Assembly: GCA_963930645.1 (NCBI GenBank)
Contig: OZ005653.1
Location: 110,360,259 to 110,424,258, forward strand
Direction: 5' to 3'
Length of the DNA: 64,000 nt
Source: Salticus scenicus
Lineage: Eukaryota > Arthropoda > Arachnida > Araneae > Salticidae
Shown piece after piece: positions 1-10,465 of the stretch (the first letter of the stretch is position 1; each line of letters begins with the position of its first letter). Under the pieces are notes generated by a model that had not been told where the DNA came from, did not search any database, and was given only the letters and a program-made list of their open reading frames with translations. The position numbers were made by a program, and so were the translations under genes.

Positions 1-36
<36 letters not shown>
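1..36. repeat. (CA)n microsatellite
   Basis: Pure CA dinucleotides that grade into CAGAGACACA and CATAGACATA variants up to about 75. The tract is part of the simple-repeat block of the adjoining dispersed element; the same block recurs as ACACAGACAGAGACACAG near 23,365-23,386. The element continues leftward outside the window. Confidence 0.95.
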
Positions 37-39
<3 letters not shown>

Positions 40-232
40 ACACACACAGAGACACACACATAGACATACACACAGACCATTTGCTAAAAACATGATTTTC
101 GTATTCAGGGGACCTCAGAACATGCAAATATAACAAAAACTCGCGTTCAAAAATTTGACCCAATACTTTCTCTACCTTATGGGTAAGAGAAAGTAAAAAC
201 AATAATTTCTCTACCTTATGTGTAAGAGAAAA
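37..232 (-). mobile_element. Fragment of Helentron-like family H2 (5' end, minus)
   Basis: About 130 bp (77-200) match 23,387-23,512 in the same orientation: a block with CATGATTTTC, CCTCAGAACATG and AAATTTGACCC, then a near-perfect palindrome at 167-196 with arms ACTTTCTC and GAGAAAGT. A second, slightly decayed copy of the palindrome follows at 207-232, so the terminal hairpin is duplicated. Read on the minus strand the order is hairpin, conserved block, simple repeat, as in the complete copy at 22,400-23,512. No coding capacity is seen. Calling the family Helentron-like is an inference from its architecture. Confidence 0.6.
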
Positions 233-661
233 TAATAAAGATATACAATTATATTATTTTTATGAAATTTGGAAGAAATGATAGTTTTGTTTCCGTCGTT
301 TAGTACAGATTTATATTGTTTATATTTTATTTTCTGTTGCTGTTGGTTAAAGTGTCAAATTATAAAGCGACAGTTTTAAGAAGATTTTATGTATTAGGTA
401 TAATTTTTTTTAATTTTACAACATAAGATCACATTAGGTGTTTATTAAAAAGTTGTGATAAAATCCCTGATAGTGTATACTAAAATCTAAATATAAACAT
501 AATATTTACATTAAATAAGAAAAAAATAAGAAGAATAAGAAGCATATATATATATATATATATATATTATCGCTGGAGGAAAATCTTGTACTTTTTATTA
601 CCATTATCATAACACAGGTTGACATGCAAAAATTAGATTTTTTAAATTTGGCTTAATTTAT

Positions 662-696
<35 letters not shown>

Positions 697-1699
697 GTTC
701 TGAAACCGAAAATAAAGCAAGTTTTTCTCTATCATGTATAGATTTTTGCCAATACAGGGTGCCTACCTACCCAGTTTCTTTCATTACTCTTCCACCAATG
801 TAATTATATGATAAGATTTAGAGTGTGTTTCCCTGATTAATTAATCATGGGTACCTATTGTTCTAATTCCGCAGCACTAGCGTGATGTAAAATCATACCA
901 ACCAACCAATAAACTAATCAATTGTTATAATGGTATATGTAAGAAATTGTGTCGGTAAACACCATATATTGACACAAATCTATTTGTTATAGTAAAATAC
1001 GGGCTGCATTTTCGATTTCAGCACATTAAAAAATATAAAGATCAGCTGAAATCCTCAAATCAAATTTTGTCAACGTAATTTTTTTAGACCTGTGTAATTA
1101 TTATTATTGATAAATAAGCTTTAATGTACCATTATTTGAAACTAATTTTAAATACAAATAAATATATTTAGAATAGTGAGATTCCATATTTTCTCAAGTT
1201 CCATATTTTCTGAAAATAATAATAATAATAATAATAATATTAATAATGACAACAGCTGCATCTATTTTTATATGTATATATATTCCCTAGGTATAATTTA
1301 ATACAATTTTGTTAGTTCTTTTATGTGAATTACTTCAGCAATTATTAAACTAATAAGTTTCATGTTTCAGGATACTAAACTGTATTTTTTGAATGAAAAT
1401 GTTTTGAGTTGAGCTTATTCTGCGTTTTGCAAATATATATTTTAATCTTATTTTTTCCGTACTTTTAAAAAATCTATTAAAAAAGGGATAAATCTGTCTG
1501 ACTTTAATATATATATATATATATATATATATTTAAATAAATAAATGAATAAAATAACATAATAAATATTAGGTTGTTCTTCCTATAAATAATTAATTAA
1601 ATGTGTATTGGCACATTTTCAATTCCTTAATTTTAACTTCTATGCAAATTGTAATTACCGTCTAATCATTCCAATTAAGTAGTATGTTTATACATTTGT
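233..1699. other. AT-rich spacer without recognisable gene
   Basis: No open frame with protein-like composition. It holds an (AT)n run near 543-567, a T-run of about 31 bases at 662-693, an (AAT)n run near 1217-1238 and another (AT)n at 1507-1532. Nothing else is recognised. Confidence 0.6.
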
Positions 1700-1912
1700 T
1701 TAACTTTCTAGCGGGCGCGCGTATATGAGAGATATACTAGCGATGAATCTCGTTGTATACCTTAATGTCAGAGACTATTTGGAACACTTATCTTTGGATA
1801 TTCACTCAGTATATATTGATCTATTTTTAGTTATCTTTTGAACCTCGAGAAAATGATATGAAGCTGTATATTTGCTATTTGTATTTAAAAAATTCGCGCG
1901 ACCGTTCATGTA
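1700..1912. repeat. Short dispersed repeat, related to 3,881-3,931
   Basis: AACTTTCTAGCGGGCGCGCG at 1,704 is matched in inverse orientation by GCGCCCGCTGGAAGGTT at 3,914. TTCGCGCGACCGTTCATGT at 1,892 is matched directly by ACGCGCGACCTTTCATGT at 3,883. GC-rich CpG motifs stand out against the AT-rich background. It is probably a terminal fragment of an unidentified transposon. Confidence 0.4.
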
Positions 1913-2082
1913 AACTTTTGTTATAGTTGACTTTTTATTTCGCTATTTAAAATGATTCTTTGTTGTTTTTGTTTTAAACATTATAATTTTAAATATTTTT
2001 TAAATTAATTAACTTTTAACTTTACACTTTTTATTAAAAATGACAAAACATCAACTATATTCTTTATTTTATTTTCAAACTA

Positions 2083-2116
2083 GCAGGCTACTCCCACTTC
2101 GCTGGTCACTACTTTT
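2083..2116 (-). mobile_element. Helentron-like 3' terminus (minus)
   Basis: On the minus strand this reads AGTGACCAGCGAAGTGG, then GTAGCCTGCTAGT. The same terminus occurs at 23,513-23,547 (minus) and, more diverged, at 60,780-60,809 (plus). The shared features are a small hairpin (CCA..TGG here) and a CTAG end followed by T, as in Helitron-type elements. The body would lie to the right, in 2,117-2,340, where AATTCATT and AATTTTGAG also match the other copies. Confidence 0.5.
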
Positions 2117-2429
2117 AAATGAATCACTATAATTAATGAATTCTCAAAATTGCATCAATTTTTATCATGCGAAAAAAAAAAAAAAAAAAAAGAAAAAAAG
2201 AGAAAAAATGTGATTGGAAAATATGTCGCAATGGGTCCCCAGTGCACTTGCCAATTGTGCGATGCGTGCGCGCATTGCATTTATGTTCAACACTCTTAAT
2301 GAATCACTATATTATCGTAAGGAAAAGACATAAATAAAAAAAAAAATCTCCCATCAGTGGAATAATCGGTTCGGGCCATCACTGCCTGCGGCAGCGCATA
2401 GAGGCGCGCAAGGCTCGCATGCTCCTTCA
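2117..2429. other. AT-rich spacer, possible body of the 2,083 element
   Basis: Contains A-runs at 2,172-2,190 and 2,336-2,345, a CG-rich patch (GCGATGCGTGCGCGCATTGC, 2,257-2,276) and TGAATCACTATA twice (2,120 and 2,299). No gene is seen. Confidence 0.5.
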
Positions 2430-3690
2430 CCTACCGTTCCCGCCCCTCCTAATTATTTTAGACTTTAAAAAATACTCGCAGTCGTTCTCTCGGGCTTTTA
2501 AACCTAATAATACTAATTTCCAACATTTTATCTGAATTCCTTTATTTTTACCCCTGCGCCCGATCCCTTCCCGCCTTTCGTAATAATTCTGTCCTTTAAA
2601 AAGATCCGCAAACGATTTATCGGGCCTCAAAACCTAACGACACTAATTTTCAGCGCTCTAACACTTATATTTTTCCCTTTCACCTCCCCTTCCCGTCTAT
2701 CCTAATAATTTTACAAATTCGAAAATATACGCAATCGATTTGTAAGTATCAAAAGCCTCTATGTACCAATTTTGAACGACCTAACTCTATTTTTATTTTT
2801 TGCCCCTCCGTCCCCTCCTAATCACTTTACAAATTCGAAAATATCCGCAATCGATTTGTAGGTATCAAAAACCTTTATGTACCAATTTTGAACGGTATAA
2901 CTCTATTTTTAATTTTTGCCCCCCCCCACACACACACCTTTCTGATCCTCCTAATAACTTTACACTTTAAAAAATATCCTCATTTGACTTGCAGTCTCTA
3001 AAACCTATCTGTACCAATTTTGAATGGTCTAACTATATTTCTATTTTTTTACCACATTGCCCCTCCCCCTTTCCCGCCCCACCTGGGACGAATTTCTAAA
3101 ATTAAAGAAATTAGTTTTTATGTATTTATGGGAGCTATATTTTAGAGCAAAAATATCTTACACATGTACGTTTTTCTGTTTGCAATATAAAGGATTATTA
3201 CAAATCACGTTTTGCCCCCTGTCCTCCCCTCTTGGGAGTTGAATTTCGAAAATTCCAGAAATTAGTTTTTAGGTATTTGTATTAGCTATATATTAGAGCA
3301 AAAATTCCACATATATCTGTTTTTCTGTTTGAGATATATAGGAGTATGTGAAACCACGTTTTGCGCATGTGAAATCATGTTTTGCCCCCTTTCCCCCCTT
3401 GGGGACCGAACTTCTAAAATTCCAGAAATTTGTTTTCAGACAATTAAATTAGCTATATTTTAAAGCAAAAATTTTACGGATATCTGTTTTTTTCTTTGAG
3501 ATATGAAGGTTTTTGTGAAATCACATTTTGCCCCCTACACCTCCTTGGGGGGCGAATTTCGCAAAATCGCTTCTTAGGGGGTGCTTACACTATATGTTCT
3601 GTAATCTGACAAAGTTTCGAGTCAGTGGCTCCAGTAGATTTTGCTGTGCGTTGATGAATCAGTGAGTGAGTGGAAGTACTCTTTTATATG
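2430..3690 (+). repeat. Composite of two degenerate satellites
   Basis: First block (2,430-3,056): about five monomers of 117-130 bp; each has a CCCC-rich stretch, TAAT..TTTACA, then CGCAATCGAT (or a variant) at about 2,477, 2,607, 2,729, 2,846 and 2,972. Second block (3,057-3,600): four monomers of about 150-170 bp, each starting with a variant of TTTTGCCCCC..CTTGGGG..GAATTTC (starts near 3,057, 3,211, 3,379, 3,527) followed by ATTCCAGAAATTAGTTTT. It ends in TTCGAGTCAGTGGCTCCAG and TGAATCAGTGAGTGAGTG, which look like the 3' end of a non-coding transposon. No protein is supported. Confidence 0.65.
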
Positions 3691-4116
3691 TATAGATAAT
3701 TCCGATGTTTCTTTGATTACTTTATATTGATTTTGTGTTTTCAGTTTCATTCTTTCAGTTTTATTTTTAATGAATAAAAGTTTCAATTGAATGTTCTTAT
3801 TAATCTTCAAATGGTTATAATATGATTAAAATATTCAGATACTTTAAAATACATGTTTTACAGTAGTGCGTATGTTAGAAATACGCGCGACCTTTCATGT
3901 TCGTATAAGCAGAGCGCCCGCTGGAAGGTTAATACGTGATAATGTGTATATAGTTTTTTCTCAATGTAAATCACATGGAAAGAAATTGGCTGCGACGATG
4001 TGCGATTTTTTATTTTTTCGAGAAAGAGAATGAAAAATACATCTTTTTATAAATTTTTTTCCTCCGTTATTATATTTTATTGCATATATTTATTATTAGA
4101 ATTAACATACATACAT

Positions 4117-4720
4117 TAGAAAGGTTTCAAAATTTTAAGGAATTTAATGATTCCATTGTGTCTTTTGATACTTATATCCGGAGACTAGAACAAAATTTCT
4201 TATTGTTCTACATAAAGGACGAAAAAAAAAAAAAAAAACTCAGTGCTTTGGTTACCTTTATCGGACCAAAATTATATAATTTACTGAAAAAAAAAAAATA
4301 TTGTTCCCTGATCTTCCTGAATCAAAAACTTGTGCTAGATTAGTAGATGTTTTACGGAAACATCTGTGTAAGATCCCTAACAAAATTCCTGAACGCATTA
4401 AATTTAAAAAATGTTTTCAGGAGGACAGTGAATCAGCACAATATTTCAGTGTTCGTTTAAAGAAATTTACAAACCAATGCGCATTTACGGGTGATACGCA
4501 GTCAGAAAATTTGTTTCAACAATTTTTACCTGAATTAGAAAATGAAAAAAATTCAAAGCAAATTAATTTCGCAGGTTGAGGACTTAACATTTGAAAAAGC
4601 AGTAGAACAAGCCGTAACTATTCAAAGTACTAAAAATGATATGATAGAATTACAAAATAAAAATTTAAATTGGAATAAAGTTTCTGTTCTTGCTGGGAAA
4701 CCGAAACAAAATTATTTTTA
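4117..4720 (+). pseudogene. Ty3/gypsy Gag (capsid) pseudogene
   Basis: Two overlapping frames give a continuous Gag-like protein. The first has FDTYIRRLEQNF and ALVTFIGPKLYNLL; the second has LPESKTCARLVDVLRKHLC, QEDSESAQYFSVRLKKF and QCAFTG. These match the helical capsid of K02A2.6-type elements (shell protein that packages the RNA). A frame change near 4,286-4,300 lies in a 13-base A-run. A further shift near 4,565-4,575 leads into DLTFEKAVEQAVTIQ. There is a stop at 4,719-4,721. The true start codon cannot be fixed. Confidence 0.75.
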
Positions 4721-4743
4721 AAATAATGTAAGTAAAAAAAAAT

Positions 4744-5151
4744 GTGAACAAAACTGCAAGTGCAAATAACAGTAAAACTCATTGTTACCGTTGTGGAAAT
4801 AGTTCTCATTTAGCAAATGTTTGTAAATTAATTAATGCAGTTTGCAATTTTTGTAAAAAAAAAAAAAAACGTGGGCATTTAAGTGAGGTGTGTCGAAACG
4901 CACAAAACAACGTTACTCAAAAGAAAAGTGTAAACGTTCTTGATACTGTAGACATTTTGCCATTACATTCTGAAGGCACTAAACCTGCAAATATTTTGAC
5001 AGAAAATAGTGCTAAAGCAGAAATGGAGTTAGATACAGGATCAGCGATTTCCGCGGTACCGGAGACTATTTCCAGAACACAAAATGTTTTCTGCCGATGT
5101 ACAATTAAAAACAGCTACTGGAAAAATTTTGCAGCCCGAGGGATTTGTTAG
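4744..5151 (+). pseudogene. Ty3/gypsy nucleocapsid and protease pseudogene
   Basis: Two zinc knuckles: CYRCGNSSHLANVC, then CNFCKKKKKRGHLSEVC, in which the lysine run (A12 at 4,857-4,868) has expanded the spacing beyond the usual C-X2-C-X4-H-X4-C. Downstream comes the protease core ELDTGSAISAVP with the catalytic D-T-G triad (about 5,030-5,065). The frame is lost soon after, near 5,080-5,150, so the C-terminal half of the protease is out of frame. The protein would bind RNA and cleave Gag-Pol in an intact element. Confidence 0.75.
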
Positions 5152-5419
5152 AGTAAATGTAACTTGCAAAAATAAAACTAGAAATGTTAAGTTATATGTA
5201 GTAAAAAAGACAATTTTCCTTTATTTCTAGGTAGGGATTGGAAACTATGTAGGAAACTACATTTAATATATTCCTAAACAATTTGCAAACTGTTCCAGTA
5301 AACAAAGTATAAATCTCGGAAAATTTAATTTTTTTACAGAATAAATTTCCAGATTTGTTTACAAATAATATAGGTGAAATTAAAAATGTTAAAGCTGAAT
5401 TACATTTAGAGAAAGACTG

Positions 5420-6620
5420 ATCACCAATATTTTGTAAACCGCGAACAGTTACGTATGCATTAAGGAATGCAGTAAAGGAAGAATTAGAAAGATTAGAAAA
5501 TGAGGGAATAATAAACCCGGTTAGTACGAGTAAATGGACAACTCCTATAGTTCCAGTCTTTAAATCAAATGGGAATATTCGTTTATGCCGCGATTTTAAA
5601 GCCACGGTAAATAAATTTCTAAAAATTGACAAATACCTGCTACCGAAAATTGAGGATATATTACCAACTTTACGGGGTGGATTACATTTTACAAAAATTG
5701 GCTTGAATCAAGCATACTTGCCATTTACCGGGAGAGGAAAATTCACAAGAATTATTTAACTATTAACACTCCTAAAGGCTTATTTCCATTTACGCGATTG
5801 CCATACGGAATTGCTAGTTCACCAGCAATATGGCAGTTAACTATTAAGCAAAATCTATAAGGTATAGAAGGTATTTCAGGTTTTATCGATGATATATACA
5901 TCACAGGGGAAACTGATGAAATACATTTAGAGCAATTAAAATAAGTGCTAGATATGTTACGTGAATATATTCTTAAAATAATTAAGGAAAAATCATTTTT
6001 CATTAATGATGAAATTACATACTGCGGTTACAAAATTGATAAAAGTGCCATATACAAAACAAATGCAAAAAATTTTGCTATTTTGAATGCTCTAAAACCT
6101 AAAATCGTAACTCAAGTAAAAGCATTCTTAGGATTAGTATCTTACTATTCTAGATTTGTTACTAAATTATCTACGATTACTTATCCACTAAATGAATTAT
6201 TACGTAAAAATGTAAATTTTCGGTGGACAAAAAAATTGCAAGAATTTATTTAATGCTATTAAAGAGAAAATTACTTCCGAAAGGATTCTCACACACTTTA
6301 ATCCTAAATTGCCCATGATTTTAGCAACTGACGTTTCTCCTTATGAAATATCGGCAGTACTTTCGCATAAAATGCCAGATATTTCCAAATAACCCATAGC
6401 TTTTGTGTCTAGAACTTTGTCTTGCGCAGAAAAGCGGTATAGTCAAGTAGATAAAGAAGCGTTATCAATAATTTTTGGAGTATTTTTTTTTTCAATTTTT
6501 TTAAGGTAAAAGATTCCTATATACCGATAGTAAAATTTTAGTTTCTATATTTTCACCAGTAAAAAGTATTCCTTTATTTTCGGCAGCCAGAATGCAAGGA
6601 TATGCATTATACTTATAAAT
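5420..6620 (+). pseudogene. Ty3/gypsy reverse transcriptase and RNase H pseudogene
   Basis: RT starts with KPRTVTYALRNAVKEEL, then GIINPVSTSKWTTPIVPV and GNIRLCRDFKATVNKF. Motif A reads FTKIGLNQAYL: the catalytic Asp is replaced by Gly (GGC near 5,700). A frameshift near 5,720-5,735 is followed by INTPKGLFPFTRLPYGIASS. Motif C is intact (FIDDIYITGE, about 5,884-5,913). Stops occur near 5,858 and 5,942. The connection region (VKAFLGLVSYYSRFV) is in the frame of 5,945-6,253. RNase H continues with ILATDVSPYEISAVLSHKM and FVSRTLSCAEKRYSQVDKE to about 6,480, with another stop at 6,390. A T-run at 6,481-6,490 destroys the rest. Inactive. Confidence 0.85.
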
Positions 6621-6811
6621 TTTCAATATTATATTAAATGTAAAAAATCTGCAGAGCACGGAAATCCCAATGCTCTATCAAGTCTTCCATGACGTAGTGA
6701 AGACTTACTGCTGCCGTCGTCCGATCCGCTACCACCAGAAATAGCGTCATCAAATTTATTCGGCATCACTGATGAATCTGTTTATTTATTCATCGAATTC
6801 CCACTTTACCT

Positions 6812-7719
6812 TTAACAACAAAAATGTTGTGTGCAAGTTAAGCAGAATTAAGAAGATTTGCAGAAAACAGGACAGTTTAGAATCACCTAGTAGAGGCCTT
6901 CAGCTTGAAGTGGGTTGATAAAGACTGAAATTGCTGAAGACGATGATGCTGATGACCATTTGATATATATATATATATATATAAGTAGTCAGCAAAAATG
7001 TATTTATGAATAATGTAAATAATCATCATTTGAAAATAATTATACTTATTCTTTAATTTACAAAATTTATATCGTAAAAACACATATAGAGTGCTCACAA
7101 TTGTTTAATAAGATTGCGTTTTTGAATTGAAAAAGAAATTACTTTTAAAAGTATTTTTATGAAATCGACCTATCTTAGTCACTTAGTTCTTCTATCTATA
7201 TATCTATAATTGAAAACGTATCATCAAATTAACATCCGAGGTACTGGATTAATTCAAATTGAACTCAAACAATGAACTTGTCTTACAGATATCTTGCATG
7301 ATTTCGTTAAATTAACTGCTTTACCCCAAATTAAAATTTCAAATTCGCATAAGGAAAAAGTATTGAAGAACAGATCTGCTTATAATTCGATTCACGATAG
7401 TTCACGTCTTAACCAATTTTGTTAATCAATGTGACACCTTCATATCGTTTTTAAATGTCGAATATTTAAAATCACGGGTCCACACTGTAAAAAATTTTAC
7501 TAACGTTCCTCAAGAACGTTGTGTAAATTCCTTCAATATGCGTGTGGAAAGAGTTAAGGTTTTAGAATACACTGTTCTTTTGAGCAACTTTAAACATCTT
7601 GTTTGAGAAACATTACAAAACAAGAAGAAACCGGGAGAAACTAATTATAGGACTTGCAGAAGATGACATCTTGCAGAAGATGACATCCAACTGACATCAA
7701 GCTGACCAGTTGGGTTGCA
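6812..7719. other. Spacer without recognisable gene
   Basis: AT-rich; (AT)n at 6,963-6,983; a direct repeat AAGATGACATC..TTGCAGAAGATGACATCC near 7,660-7,690. No protein-like frame. Confidence 0.5.
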
Positions 7720-7785
7720 TTTTAGTATTAAATTCCAGGGTAAGAGAAAGTCGTGTGAGTGATACCTCAGAAAATTTATGTTTAT
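7720..7785 (+). mobile_element. 3' end fragment of Helentron-like family H2
   Basis: The end motif GGGTAAGAGAAAGTCGTGTG with AGTGATACCTCAG matches the far end of the complete copy at 22,400-22,460 (read on minus: GGTTAAGAGAAAGTAGTGTG, AGTGACACACCAG). The preceding TATTAAATTYCA is also shared. Only the end is recognisable here. Confidence 0.55.
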
Positions 7786-8005
7786 AAATAACCGTCTAAC
7801 TTTTTTTTTATTTCTATATTAAAAAGTTTTAAAGTTATAGACTTTCAAATTATTGTGATTTTGCATCATTCGGTGTTTTCAAGGATGATCTGGTATTTTT
7901 TATTAAAATTTTTCTAATGCTAAAAACTTTAAAAATTATTATATAGAAAGCTATTACTTCGAGAATTTCAGTAAAAAGTACTGTAACAGACTACGTTTAT
8001 ACTAA

Positions 8006-8040
<35 letters not shown>

Positions 8041-8461
8041 CTAAATTAAACTCTTGGTTTATTTTTTAAATATGGTCGTAAATAAATGCTTTAACGTATT
8101 CAATGAAAAAAATGTATGGTACTTTTATGAATTCCATTCCCTGCTCTCCCATTAAAAAAAAAAATAATAATAATAATAATAAATCACTGTCGTGCTTTTA
8201 AATGTTTTACTTATTTAAAAAACTGAAATATAATAACCGAAATATAATAAAAACTAAAGTGAATTATAAATATAATCTGTAACTCACAAAAATACATATG
8301 TATGACACTTTCAGGGATTTAATTTATACTTTTGAATATTGTAGGAGATTAAAAAATATGGTGAATTGTTTTATGTTGCCACAATATTTTATTTTGTAAC
8401 CACGTGTTGAGTAGGTATTTTCAAATCTGTGGTACAGAGTTAAAACTTCTTAAAAATTAAT
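7786..8461. other. Spacer without recognisable gene
   Basis: AT-rich; an A-run of about 30 at 8,009-8,038 and (AAT)n at 8,162-8,181. Nothing else seen. Confidence 0.5.
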
Positions 8462-8690
8462 GCCCCCACCAGTGGTTGAGCGATTCTGTGCTAAAAGCTT
8501 GTAGACGAGAAATGTCTGTTTCATTCTCAGGTTTGCGCTTATCGACGTAGTCGTTCGGAGTTTTATATGATTTTTTTCGGAAACTCGAGTATATACGGGT
8601 TAGGATCCTTAAAAAAATATCACTGTGAGCACACCACCTCTGGCCTAGGACCTTCGGAAAGTCAATCAGTTTTAACCTTCCCTCCCTCCC
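8462..8690 (+). mobile_element. tRNA-derived SINE, family S1 (copy 1)
   Basis: The 5' part resembles a tRNA with an A-box-like TGGTTGAGCGATTC and a decayed B-box region (TTCATTCTCAG). The body has GTAGTCGTTCGGAGTTTTAT, CGGAAACTCG, ACGGGTTAGGATCC and GGCCTAGGACC. It is shared with 52,483-52,712, whose boxes are better preserved, and with a truncated copy at 19,396-19,560. Transcription would be by RNA polymerase III from the internal boxes. Followed by a pyrimidine-rich, C-rich tail. Confidence 0.7.
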
Positions 8691-9028
8691 CCCCCCCCAA
8701 AAAAAAACCCCTCTAAATCTAATGGGTTTTTTTTATTATAAAAAGAAATTGTTAATACTACTTTTAACTATATATTTTTTCTTTGCAGGTGACAGGAAAA
8801 CCAAATACAGACTGTGAAATTTGCGGGAATAATTTTTGCGGGAATAATAATAATAATTTTGATGCCGGATCAAAATTAAATGTCGATGAAATAATGAATC
8901 ACTTAAGTTCCTCAATACGGACAACCCAACACTTTCACAGTGTTACGAGGTTTCTATAGCTTTGGTTGACAGAGATGAGTGTTAAAGTTATTTTCAAGTA
9001 TTAATCCATGACATAACTAATTACTTAT

Positions 9029-10252
9029 TAGGGGGCATCGAAAAACGCGTTTTTACTGCAATTCAATTCTAATGGCGCGGAAAACTTGCGCATAGGCGTC
9101 ATTATAAATGAAAAAATATTATTTTTTTTTTTTTTTTTTCAAAATTTTAAATCGCGCAGAAGGCCTAAAGTTACCAAAAAAGCCAAAATAACGGTAAATT
9201 AAAAAAAAATGCAAAAATTACAAAAAAATACATTTTTTTGTTCTAATAGTGAAAAAAGTGTTTTTAAGAGTGTCCTTAATGCAAATAAAATATAATTAGA
9301 CCCATTCTTGTTTTACTGAATTCGCGCAAAAAGCCTAAAGTTTCGGGTTGTATCGTAAAAAAACGATATTTCATGATTTTCAACGATTTTTAAACATGTG
9401 CCAAAACCCATAAAAGTTTTATTTTTAATTTGTAATAGTGTAAAAACCATTCAAAATATTTTCCCCAATCCAGAAATAATACTTTCAGACCTGTTATTCC
9501 TTAAATGTATTCACGCAAAAGGTCTAAATTATAGTATAAGTTAAGTTATAGAGTGCCGTAAAAATGCCGTTTTCCATATCTGATCAGTGTTTATTTAACA
9601 CATTAAGGTTTGTAATAAGACTCTAACAAGTGATTTACAGAAAATGTATTAGCCAAACATATCATATTGCAGCTCTCAGCTCATTTCAACATTTAATCTG
9701 TGCTGAAATAACCCAGGACTCACGGCGAGGACGTGGCTGCAAGGCGAGTCCCACCTACACCCTACCCAACCAACCAACCAGGATGAATTTTATTTACAAT
9801 ATTTACAGTAACTATTTACTTTGTGCAATGCATATATGTTCGTTGTAGGCAAAAGGTTATTTACATAGAAGCCCCTTTGAATTCTCACGTTGAATTAAAT
9901 GTGGGCATCAGCTGTCTTGATTTTAAAGTAGCTCTAATATAACCATCTCGATTTTCATGCCCGCACACTTTTTCTGCTGCTTCTGTAACCAGTTTTACAC
10001 ACCTCTCAACTGACTGGGTGTGACATGGGAATTTGAGGTAGTTAAACTCTGGTAGCGCTTTGTCTTTCAATAAAGAAGCAATGTATCCAGTTGGCATCTT
10101 GGACAGTAGTGGCGGCGGTGTTAACCTGCAGATTGACCAATCAAATAGTTCGGTATAGTCGATTGCACTAAAATTTATTGAAGGTATTTTGAAGTCTCTT
10201 ACATAACCTTCAGCTGATGGCTCATTTCTGGATTTAAGGATCCTCCTGTAGC
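9029..10252. repeat. Left arm of the palindromic transposon
   Basis: Inverse copy of 10,466-11,686. From the end inward: terminal TAGGGGGCATCG, CGCGTTTTT, three subterminal repeats resembling CGCGCARAAGGCCTAAAGTT at 9,153, 9,323 and a decayed one at 9,511, a 3'-untranslated-like stretch with CCCAACCAACCAACCAGG (9,767-9,784), then the minus-strand protein part. Confidence 0.9.
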
Positions 10253-10465
10253 CAAGTTCTCTAATTTGTGGTCTCCCATCCATTATCATAGCCAACATCA
10301 TATTTTCAGGGTGGCAGAAGAATGCATTCCTTTGAATTACTGGATCAATGATTTGCTTGATATTGTCCGGTAGATGCCTGGTTGTTTTAACTACCTTCAA
10401 ATAAACTTCGGTCCATCTTTCACAGTGTAGTTTTTCTTTATATCAAACCAAACAGGTGCATATGA
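9885..10465 (-). pseudogene. C-terminal part of a transposon protein (left arm)
   Basis: The open frame 10,400-9,885 encodes about 171 residues. Striking segments are RHLPDNIKQIIDPVIQRNAF, FCHPENMMLAMIMDG, IRELGYRRILKSR, IDYTELFDWSICRLTPPPLL and FPCHTQSVERCVKLVTEA, followed by KVCGHENRDGYIRATLKSR. From general recall this belongs to an uncharacterised protein family present in many copies in arthropod and cnidarian genomes; I have no name for it. The SVER segment in a C-terminal helix is reminiscent of the hAT dimerisation region (inference). Upstream, in the centre, the reading PVWFDIKKNYTVKDGPKF continues the family after one frameshift near 10,400, so the fragment starts at about 10,465. 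No N-terminal half exists in the element. Confidence 0.65.

Larger units (their letters stand above)
4117..6811 (+). mobile_element. Degenerate Ty3/gypsy retrotransposon, gag-pol part
   Basis: In order on the plus strand: capsid-type Gag, two CCHC zinc knuckles, an aspartic protease core, reverse transcriptase, RNase H, and the start of the post-RNase H linker. This order (RT and RNase H, integrase expected last) is that of Ty3/gypsy elements, and the residues resemble the group of arthropod and nematode polyproteins related to K02A2.6. At least six frameshifts or stops break it. Integrase and both LTRs are missing; recognisable homology fades near 6,811. The A-runs inside codons (4,220-4,237, 4,286-4,298, 4,857-4,868) are the apparent sites of several slips. 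It is old and inactive. The minus-strand LTR at 16.1 kb is not obviously part of it. Confidence 0.85.
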
